Source of the DNA: Hippopus hippopus
Lineage: Eukaryota; Mollusca; Bivalvia; Cardiida; Cardiidae
Length of the DNA: 64,000 bases
Reading direction: 5' to 3'
NCBI GenBank assembly: GCA_946811185.2
Contig: OX328098.1
Location: forward strand, 44,393,650 to 44,457,649
Shown here: positions 24,818-36,502 of the stretch, in pieces
How the letters are laid out: each line of letters starts with the position of its first letter
How positions within the stretch are numbered: the first letter of the stretch is position 1
Translations under genes and position numbers: made by a program
Notes under the pieces: model-generated
The model's input: the letters and a program-made list of their open reading frames with translations, nothing else
Database searches by the model: none
Told to the model about the DNA's origin: nothing

Positions 24818-27800
24818 GCAAACATAAGATTTTCAAAACAAAGTTCTCATTTACGCACCGATTAACCAACCGAATTTGTATAATATGACAACCCTATAAG
24901 GTATCATGTTTAGCATATTTTTGAAGTAAAAAAGATGAAAAGTAATGCGTATGTTTACTCCCAAACCATACTTCCTTGTGTCAACCAATATTGCGATTTA
25001 TTGTCTCTCTCGCTTCACTCCCTCTCTTACTTCAAGCCTTCCATCCGTCCTTCCACCCCAGCCTCCTCTTTCCATCCCAATCTCCCCCGCTCCTCCTCGA
25101 AAAACCCATGAACACAGACGCATGTAGTGCAAACGCGAAAACTGAAAGGAATGGGATTAATTACGATATTAAATACATTGTGGGACAAACAGTAACAGCA
25201 TGTAACAGAGAGTAATGACTACCATAAATCCTCGGAAAGTATATGTAGAATCGAACCTGTGACTCGCCATATTCAAGCCCTGTGCGTCACCGACCGAGCT
25301 ACCCTGCTCGGTCTGAGTTAAGTAAAGCTAGTCCATAGATAGTTGAAGTTATTGGTGATTGCATTTCATATTGTAGAAATAGTGACTTTGACCTTGACCT
25401 TTGTCTAAACCTGAACGAATGAGCAGTCTGCATATTGCCCTCTGCCCCCAGTAGTCTAAAGATAATGTTAACATTTGCGTCCGTTATAGCTTTTTTTTCA
25501 GTTAAAGTAAAATCAGAAGTTAGAGGTACCGACGGATGAACGATATACTTCAATTCGCAGAAAGACAGGTTGCAAACCTAACATCTTCAGTAAAACTGAA
25601 TAAGCCTAAGAAAGACCTCAAGCAGATAAGAAAATGACAGGGGAAAAGGATAATCGTATGATTGAGCCATGCTCTATGAAAAGGTCTTTTTTTTACATCT
25701 GAAAAAAATATCGGCCCATGTCAGCCTGCGCAATCTGCGCAGGCTGACATGTGTCGAATCTTTTTGGTATTGATAAATTTTCCGTATGCCAAAGGACCAT
25801 TCTACCTCATGATTCTGTCGCTTTTGGACAAACTGGATCCACATTAAGTTGGTATATTGACAAAGATGCATTACGAAAATGCACTAAACCCGCTTTTCTC
25901 AGAGCGCCGTTCATTTGTGAAATTGATGATGCGCTATGTACCTTTACAAGCATGAGAAATTGACCCTTTACTCTTTACAAAATTGTTGGATTGTCCGAAA
26001 TGAAAGCATTTGCAGACGACAAACACTTGAATTTGCCTTTAAAAGGGTAGAAAACATGGTGAAACAAGGACAAAATGCTGGGCTTTTTTTCACAATGTTT
26101 TCAAAAAGGCTTCTTCCTCAGGGTCACTGAGTCTTTTGGTAAAAGGGTTAAACTGCTACATGAATTAACCTCAACATATCCACCCAATAGTTATAACCAA
26201 GACATTTCGACTTCGTAAGTCTTCTTACCGTAAAAATAATCTCATCATATCGGACAGTGCAGATACAAGATCAGACTGCACGTTCTGTGCAGTCTGATCT
26301 TGATCTACACTGTCCGCAAAGGTAAATTGAGTCGTCGCGCTAAGCAACCCAAGGGTTAAAGCGGCCAAGGATGGCCTCTAGGCGATGACCACTTTCTCAT
26401 TAACACTAAGACATATTGTGTTGATATAGTAGACAATGGGCAAGTCCTGAGCAAAGATGCCAGACACGGGTCAAGTATTAAAACAAATGAGGGCTTGGAG
26501 AATTCTAATGATACCAGTAAACCACCGAAATATTTTTCAGATTTTACTCATTTCCAGACGACAACATTTTAGACTTTTCCAGATTCAAAGCATTTGCAGA
26601 CGACAAATCAAATAAAGCTTAGGTTGTCAGACCTGTTATTGAAATGGTAGAAAACACTGAGGGGAAAGCAGAAAATGCTGTTTACCAGCTGTTTATCAGC
26701 ATTTTCTCCTTTCCTCATTATGTTTTCAAAAGCCTTTTTCTTCCGGATGGTTAAAACAAGGCACTTTTTTATAAAGGAATAAACACATTTGGTAGCAAAC
26801 GATTGTCCATAATTTGATTTCAAATCTTTAAATTTTATAGCGTATCAGAAATATGCTAAAATTTCTTTAGATGTTTTTAAAAAGATAACAAACACCACAG
26901 GTCTCTATGGACTAGAGGGCTTTCCGCTGGAGCGAATAAAACCTCGTGGGAAGCTTGCAACTGAGTACGTTATGACACCATCCGTTTAAAAAGGTCAAAA
27001 TAAGGGGTTGTACATAACGCTGAGCCATGCTACGGTAAAAGTGGGTTGAATGAATCTCTGTGATTATGATACCATGCAAGTCATCCATAGTTATGGATCT
27101 ATAAAATCCATTGCGTCTGACAACCAACTGAACACCGAGGTAGAACCGTCCTGGGACGAGAAGAAAATTTACCAAAAGCAAAAAGTTTAAGTCAAAGGTC
27201 AACCTTAGCAGACTGCGCAGGCTAACCTAAGTCGATACTTTTTGCAGATGCATTTAAACCCCCCCCCTTTTTCACAGAGCATGGCTCAGATATTAAAAAC
27301 CACCACGTACATTAATTAATCTGTGTCACGCTGTCTGAGGAGAAGGTCTTTTAAAAACTTCAAACAAACAAGGAAATGATGGCAACCAGAATTTTCCTGT
27401 TTTTCCGACAGTGTTTCCTAATCATTCATAGACAATTATTTGAGACTCATTTTGATTTCCGTCTACAAATGCTTTCAAAATGAAAAGGTCATAAATTGTG
27501 TCATCTGGTAATTGGCTAGAAATGTTGAAGTTTAGAGTGAATTTTCAGTGATTGTAAAATACTTACAACTTTTTACATTTTTCAGTCCCTCATGCATACG
27601 ACTATCAAAGTTTACCTTTCGAATCTGACATGGCTTTCATCATCGGTTAAGAAATGCATCAATTCAGACGACACATGTTTCTATGAACAATAAGCTACAT
27701 TCCACGTCAGTGGCGTAGCTGCCATGTACGCACATACGCACGTGCGTACACAATGGAGCCGCAAGTATGAGTTTAAATACTTAAAAACGGCTTCAGAGAG

Positions 27801-30800
27801 CTCATTTTTTCACCTCTATATTGCCTTATTTTCGTTTTCGTCCGGGGGGGGCTTCGTCCCCCTGGTCCCCCTATAAGGGGCTCTGCACCCTTAACCCCCG
27901 TTAGGGGGAGGACCCCCAAACCCCCCTTCCAATGTGCGTACTGTCATTTAGGCTCCTGCTACGCCATTGCACGTGTCACAGTGGACACTGAGTTGCATGA
28001 CGCATGTATCTACAAACCCCGAGCCACATGGTACATGTATGTATGAACATTGGACAACCGCATAACACATGTATATATGAACAATGAGCCGCGTAACACA
28101 TTTTAAGGCTGCATGTCATATGTATAAACATTGAGCTGCATGAAACATGTTTGTTAAAAAAAAAAGGGGACCTGCATGACATATGTAACAATGAATATTA
28201 AGTCGCGTGACACGTATGAATAAATGAATAATGAGTCGAATGACACAATGACAATTAACATTGAAGCGCATGACACTTGCATCTGTACACAATTAGCCGT
28301 ATGACATAGGTCATAATAAAATTGAACATGTATCTATAAACAATGAGCCTCGTGACTAATGTATCTAAGAACAATAAACCGCTTGATACATGTAACAATA
28401 AACAATAAGCTGCATCACAACTGAGCACATTGAGCAAAATGAAACATGGCGCAATGAACATAGATCCACTTGACATATGTATCATTAAACAACAAGCATA
28501 TCATTTAAGACATGTATCTATATAAACAATGAGCCGCATGACATATTTTGTGAATGAACATCGATCAACATGATACACATACAGTATCTATAAACGATAA
28601 GCCGCATTACACGTGTAACAATTAAAGATGAGTTGCATGAAACATGTATCTATAAACAATATGCCACATGTAAAATATAACAATGAAAATTGAGCCGCCT
28701 ACCACATGTTACAAGTGAGCCGCATTGCACATTCATCTATAAACATTGAGCTGCATGACACATGTATCGATTAAAAATGAACTGCATGATACATGTATCT
28801 ATAACCATGTGTTACTAGTCACATTTAATGAACACTGAGTCGCTTGCCACCTATAACAATGAACTGCATGTCTTATGAAACCTATAAAAATGCGCTGCAT
28901 GACACATGTATCTACAAACAATGAGCCAGATGACACTGGATACTTTACCACGAAACCATCGTCGGAACTAATGATCATCAACAAGAGAAGAGAATAAATC
29001 CTTTCGCAGTTGCTTTCATCAATTCTGGGAAAGAAATAAGCCAAGCTTGGATTTCCGACCAGAGAACGTCTTAAGCCCTGTGCTCTACTGACTGCGCTAC
29101 CGGGCTCGGCATGTAAAAACGAAGAATGTGCCGCATGTCAAATAAAACGATAGAGAATGCGCCGTATGTCATGTGAAACAATAAACATTGAGCCGCATAA
29201 GTATTTTGTACATTGAGCCTTTTGACACATCTAACAACAAAACTGACCTGCATATCATTCAAATTTAACAATGAGCCATATGACATATGAAACAATGAGC
29301 CGCAAGACACAAAACAATGAAATCTGAGCCGCATGATATATTTTATGTAAACAATTATGCTGCATGACACATCTAAACAATGAACAAAGAGCAACATACA
29401 CATGTATTGCTATATAATGAGACATATGACACACATCACTCTGAACAATGGGCTGCATGACACATGTAAAAATGCAAATTAAGTGGCATTGCACATTTAC
29501 CTATGAACAGGAGGCGCATGACACATGTCACAAAGAATAATGAGCAGCATGACATATGCACCTATGAAAAGTGAGCCACATGACTTTGTATCTATAATCA
29601 TTGAAAACATGACACATGTATCTATAAACAATGAGCCGCAAAATAAATGTATCTTCGATACCATCAAGCCGCATGACACATATATCCATAAACAATGTAC
29701 CACATGTCGTGTGTATCAGTGAACAGTGAGCCGTACGACAAATGTATCTTACAAACATAAGAGCCGCATGTCACATATCATAATGAACAATGAGTCGCAG
29801 GACACGTGTTACAATAAATAATGAGCTCCATGACATGTGTTATAACGAACATTGAGCCGCTTTATAATGAAGCGAATGACGAAGGTATCTACGAATAGTG
29901 AGCAGTATAACGCATGTATCCATAATCATTGAGCTGCATGACACATGAATCAATGAACATTGAGGTGTACGACACAAATAACAATCAACAGCGAGCAGCA
30001 TGATACATAAATCTATGAATAGTGAGCCATATGACGCATGACACAGGTATCTATTTATAATTAGTCACATGTTACGATTAACAATGAGCCGCATAATACA
30101 TGCTTCAATGAGCTGCATGACACAAGTAGCCATAAAACAATAAGCCACGTGTCACAATGAACAATGAGCTGCATATCACATGTATCTGTAAACAATGAGC
30201 TACTTGTCACAACGAAAATGAGCTGCATGACACATGTTTCTATTGACAACGAGTGCATAATACGTATATCAATAAAAACCGAGCTGCATGACACATGTAG
30301 CTATGAACAATGAGCCTTATGACAGACATGTAAGTACCAATAATCAATAAACCACGTGTTACATTTTACAAATAACAGTAAGCCACATGATACATGTATC
30401 TATTAAAAAAAGTGCCATATGAAACAGGTATATAAACAATAAGCCGAATCTAACGTGGCACAAAAAACCATGAGCAATATGATACAGGTATCTTTACCCA
30501 TGATGCACATTTACAAAGAACAAAGAGCCACATGTGTCACGTATATATATAAAAACCAAGCCGTAAAAGCACATTTCACAATGTACAATGAGCTGCATGA
30601 CACGTGTAGCTATCAAACATGAGTCTTATGATAGAGGTATCCCTGAACAATTAGCCGCACGTCACAATGAACATTGAGCCTCATGACATACCGAATAATG
30701 AACATTGAGCCGCATGTCATTTCTAACAATCAAAAATAGTCGCCTGTCACATGTCACAATGAACAATGAGCCGCGTGACACATGTTTTTATCAACAACGA

Positions 30801-33800
30801 ACTGCATGACACATGTACTTATTAACAATAAGCCACATGTCACATATCGCAATGAACAGTACGCTGCATGACCCATGTTACAATGAAAAATGAGACTCAT
30901 GACACTTGTATTGATGAACATTGAGCTGCATGACATATCTAACGATGAAAAATGAGCGTCCTGTCACATGTCCTAAATAAGGATGAGATTTATGAAAAAT
31001 GAGCAACATGTCACCTGTAACAATGAACATAAGGCACATGACATAAGTATCTATTAACAATGAACAGCATGCCACATGAAACAATGAATATTGAGCTGCA
31101 TGATATATCTAACAATGAAAAATGAGCCGCATGTCACATGTCACAAAGACCAATGAAATGCATGTCACTTGTCTCAATGAACATTAAGCCGCATGTCACA
31201 TGCAACAATAAGCTTTGAGCCGCATGACGCATCTAAGAACAACCACTGGATCGTGTGCCAAATTTTACCATGAACAACCAGCTGCATATCAGATTAACAA
31301 GCCACTACATAAAACTGATATTCCCCGCCAATTGGAAAGATGCCTTTTTACAGAAAAATTCGGATAAGAACACGGGACGGGCGGACATAACGCACGGTCG
31401 TATGGACACTGCCAGAACAATATCCTTCCGCTTCTGATAAAAATGTGCGACAAGCCAAATGAACAATTCAAAAGTCAGGTATCTGTGGCTGCGTGTTGCC
31501 ATTTGGTGGCCTTCAAATCTAAATTTTTCATTACAGTAGCTAACGTGGGATAGACGGTTTATGGGTTAATTCTTACCATGGACCGCCCCGGGGAAGAAAT
31601 AAAAAGAGATTAAGAAGTCTGATCGTGCATCTATAACGTCCGCTTGCTTAGTCAAGTCCATAGGATAAAAATCATTTCTGAGTTTCGGTGGATTCTATTT
31701 TCGGTATTCGAAAGAGGTTGAGTTAAGATATCTGGCGCTAAATGATCTAAAAATTCTGTACCAATCGACAAAATTGTGGACTCTTCCAAAATGAAAGCAA
31801 TTGCAGACGACTACTAAAATGTGACTAAAATGGTGAATTTTGTCTTTGATGGGGTAGAAAACATTGCGGGAAAGGGAGAAAATGCTGGTAACCAGCATTT
31901 TCTCAGTTTTCCACGATGTTTTTCCCTTTTCTTTAAGGGCGTTGTAAAGTCGGGATTTTGTAGTAAAGGGTTAAAGAATTAGAATTCCCGCCCCTTCACC
32001 TTGAAACCTTTGTGTAATCGTGACGTATGACAGATTATAATCGAACCATACTGTTTTATGTATGTCACTGTGACACGCATCATGACATACATAAGAAATG
32101 CGGTTATACCTGGTGATCACCCATTTTAAAAATGATACGTATTTAAAACATTTATTGGTAATTGTGTCTTGATTTTTCGTGTCGATCTCTGCAGCTCCGT
32201 CGGTAACGTGCAGGGCTTAAGACGGGGTTGGTCTGGGGGGAAGGGGGGGGGGGGGGTGACAGAGTTGGTCCGATTCCAAATCTTGACCGATTTCTTTCGG
32301 AGTATTGATGATAGTTATTGTGACAGGATTCAACCCTCTATCATTTCTGTACATTTTTTAGACGCTGGTTGTGTTTGAAAGCAGCCAGTGGCTTAGGAAG
32401 AATATTGTTCGAAGTACTGCTAAGAGAAGCTCCAGGAAGACATTGATAGCTGAACGGGCCACCGTGATATAACTGAAATAACAAACGGTGTTCCAAACCC
32501 TACAAACTAACACGATGATATTTGCAGTGAAATAATAAGCGAATGGAAGATAATGGCGCTAGAGGTCCAGTCGAACCCAAAAGGTTGCTCCTTTTGTCAC
32601 AAATGAATGACAGGAATGACCTTTTAGGCAATTATGCTAAAAAGGAAAAAAAAATGAGTTTCGATTTATCTGAAGTTGGTTTCTAAAGATACGGGAGCGT
32701 GAAAAAAGGACAAGTTGGAGGGGGCTTTTCAGATTGTTATAATCTCTTTAAATTTAGAAAAATATTTATCACTGTACTAAATAAGGCGATAGCTGGTAAA
32801 TCATCAGTAAAGAAGAAAGGCAAATGTAAAGAAAAAATCAGCGTTAGTTCCCTAATGGGCTACGTAGTCTTTTGAGATAATTTTGAATTTCACGCCTGAA
32901 TTTCGCAAAGGTTGTGGGAATGTCACAAACGCTATGTGGGATCGTATTCAAATGAGCGCGATGACGTTATATCTGATATCATAAAGATAGATGGAGTTAC
33001 AGAATACAAGGCAACCAACCCATTATTTCAACCTTTTACCACACGATCCCTAGTTTTAACCCTCAGAAAGAAGTATTTTGAAAACGTTGTGGGAAAAGGA
33101 GAAAATGTCGCTAACCAGCATTTTCTCCTTACCCACATTGTTTTCTGTATTTTCAAAAGTATTCTTCTTCATTTTAATGGCATTTGATTTGTCTTCTGCA
33201 AATGCTTTCAATCTGGACAGGTCTGAAATTTTGTCGTCTGGTAAAGTGTCAACGTCAACTGTATGTAACCGTTCACTTTCTTTACGTTTGCAGGGAAAAT
33301 TTTATTTCGTCGTAGTTTTCAGTGTTTAACAAACGTTTTCAATTGGCAACGAAAATATCTAACACAGCCCCTTTAATGCGGATTAATAATCTAGATGGGG
33401 TTTTTAGAAGATAGCAATCTTCTCCCAAATGTAACAGAAGAATAAGTTGCAACAATTAATGTTCTCTTAAGTGTAACTAATCAAGATCGGATCTTATTAC
33501 AGGTGAGGAGGTTAAAAAAAATACAAGATCTGGGTTTAAATCTATTTATTGTATTTCTGTCCTTAAATCCTTACGCACACAATTACGTGTTTGAATGAAC
33601 CAGAAAACGAAACAGTTTGAAAACGTTGTGAAGGAAAGAAGAAAAAATTATAGTAACAAGCATTTTCCCCTTTTCCTACGATATTTTCTACCAGGTTAAA
33701 GGACGGATACCACCATTTGAGCTATAATTGGCTTGCAACACGCGAAAAGGAGCATTCGGACATTTGCGTAAAGTGTCGTCTCGGATCAGCCTGCGCAGTC

Positions 33801-36468
33801 CGCGCAAGCTAATCCGAGACGGCGCTTTACGACTACATTAGGTTTTGTCCTCCAGAAGACATGCGCAAAACAGAAAATTACATAAAAGCGAAAAGTGTCG
33901 TTTCGGATTAGCCTGCGCGGATCGCGCAGGCTGATCCGAGACGACACTTTACGCAAATGTCCGAATGTCCCTTTTCGCGTATTGCAGGCCATATTTGATT
34001 TGCGAGTGAACTTTTTACCGGACAACAAACTTTTAGACTCGTACTGATTGTAATCATTTTGCAAAATGTAGCTCAAATGATGGTGTTTGTCTTTGACGGG
34101 GTAGAAAAGATTGTGGGGAATGGAACAAAATGCTGGTTACCAGCATTTTCTCCTTTTCCCACGATGTTTTCAAGAACCTATGTCTTAAGGGTTGTAAAAT
34201 ACGAAAGATGTCGTAGTAAAGAGCTTACTCATCAGGTACAAATTAAGGTTCTCTTTGGCTACGTTGGTAAGGCATTGGAAGTGCTATAAAAAAAAAAAAA
34301 ACTGGTTCAACCAACACAGCATAAATTCAAGCATTCTTTCTAGGATTGAAAGACATCCTTTTGGGCACCATAAATTCTTGAGCAACATTCTATCTGAGTT
34401 TGAATGACAACAATGTAGCCATACATTCTCTAACACCATTTTGGCCGAGGTTGAATGACAACCATGTAGCCATCAAACATTTATGAACAACATTCTGTCT
34501 GGGGTTGTGTGACAACTAGTGTGGCCTCAAACATTAACAACCATTGTGGCATCCTCTCTAGCCTCATTCTGTCTAAGGTTGAGTGACAGCCATTATGCCA
34601 TTGAATATTCTCTAACAACATTCTGTCTGAGGTTGAGTGACAACCAGTGTGGTTTCTAGGGTTGTATGAGAACGACTGACTGTTGCATCAAACATTACCT
34701 AGCAACACTCTGAGGTTGATTAACAACAATTATTGCATCGCATATTCTCTAGCTAGCATAATTTTTTCTGAGATTGAATGACAACCAGTGTGGCATCAAA
34801 CATTACCTAGCAACATTCTGTCTGAGACTGAATGACAATCAACGTGGTATCAAACATTCTAAAGTTACATTCTTTCTGGATTGAATGACAACCAATGTGC
34901 CATCAAACATTCTCGAGCAACATTCTGCCTGGGGTTAAATGACAACCATTTTGGCATCAAACATTCTAAAGTTAATTCTTTCTGAGGTTGAATGACAACA
35001 TTGTGCGACAAACATTACCTACCAACATTCTGTATGAGGTTGAATGAAAACCAGTGTGGCAACAAACATTACTTAGCAATATTCCGTCTCAGATTGAATC
35101 ACAACCACTGTGGCAACAAACATTACCTAGCAACATTCTGTCTGAGGTTGAGTGACAACCAGTGTGGCATCAAACATTACGTAGCAACATTTTGTCTGAG
35201 GTTGAGTGACAACCAGTGTGGCATCAAACATTACGTAGCAACATTTTGTCTGAGGTTGAATGACAACCAGTGTGGCATCAAACATTCTAAAGTAGCATCC
35301 CTTCTGAGGTTGAATAACATCCACAGAGCCATCAAAAATTCAAAGCGCTTGCAGACGAAAACTTCGCTGTTGCTCAAATGATGGAATTCAAATGAGCCAT
35401 GCTCTGACAAAAGGGGCCTATATGCATCTTCACGCTGTATTATACTCGGCAAGTCATCATATAATTATAGACCCATAAATCCGTTTTGTCTAACAACCGA
35501 CTCATAGTCCTTTGAAATGCAGGAGATTTACCAAACGCAAAAAGTTTCGACTCAGGTCAGCCTGCGCGGACTGCGCAGGCTGACCTGAATCGATACTTTT
35601 TGCAGATGCATTAAACACTCTTTACACAGAATATGACCCATTTATCAAACTGTATAGAATATCGCGCTGAACAGGTTAACGCTCCAGGTTTTTGCCCTGC
35701 ATACATACTTTGAAAACGATAAAGTCAGTGTCAATGGACGAGTTGTACTATTGCGCAAATTTTTTCATAACATTGTCTTATCAGCGACTAAACGGCATTG
35801 TATCTGCATGGAGAAATAGAACATGACCTACTTGGTTAATAAACTAATCGGCTATTCCTAAATATCGGAAGCAAAAGGGCTTCACGGCCACCATATTAAC
35901 CCTTTACCTGCAAATGCTCAACAACTGTTACAATTCAGTTCTTAGTCTAATATTTTGCTATTTCAAAGGGTTCTTCGGGTAAAAATACCTCCCTATCGGA
36001 GAGTGTAGATAAAAAAATCAGACTGCACGTTCTGTGAAGTCTGATCTTGACCTACACTGTTCGCCATTGATCTTTTAGTCGTACTTAACAGCCTAAGGGT
36101 TAAACTTTTATTGCACAGGCTACTATCATCATCATCATCATCATAATTATTATTATTATTATTATTGTCATTATTATTATTGTCATTATTGTATTATTAT
36201 TTTTTTATTAGACTTTAACACACAATCCCACGATCCCTTGGAGAGACGTTTTTGAAAACATTGTGGGAAAAGAAAACAATGCTGGTAACCAGCATTTCTC
36301 CTTTTCCCTCAATATTTCTACATTTCCTTTTTTTCATCATTTGAGCCGCATTTACTTTGTCTTCTGCAAATGCACTTAATTTGGACAGATCTAAGATTTG
36401 CCGTCTGGGAAAGAGTTTATTGGGTTGAAAGGGAAATACATCTCCTAGTACGACGACTACTACTACTT

Positions 36469-36502
<34 letters not shown>

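Larger units (their letters stand above)
27665..31255. repeat. Long satellite array, about 31-bp unit, in Rh intron 1
   Basis: Unit close to ATGACACATGTATCTATAAA plus CAATGAGCCGC, repeated over 3.5 kb with heavy divergence; a second flavour has ATGTCACATGTCACAATG. Interrupted by a CAGTGGCG-ended element near its left edge and by a reverse S1 SINE at about 28942-29110. Confidence 0.9.

Noticed and set aside
195..26000. Recurring short open frames with peptides like [22 protein letters not shown] on both strands
   Set aside because: They are translations of family A MITE cores, present wherever that element occurs; no start context, splice sites or conserved frame.
27665..31255. CRISPR-like regular repeat array
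   Set aside because: Repeats are diverged and contiguous with no unique spacers; host is eukaryotic. The same applies to 41545-42405 and 48870-52990.
31255..31502. Overlapping 60-65 codon frames on both strands
   Set aside because: No family resemblance and mutual overlap; considered chance.
34992..35381. 129-codon open frame with repeated [18 protein letters not shown]
   Set aside because: Created by the 54-bp tandem repeat, whose period is a multiple of three; no other coding evidence.
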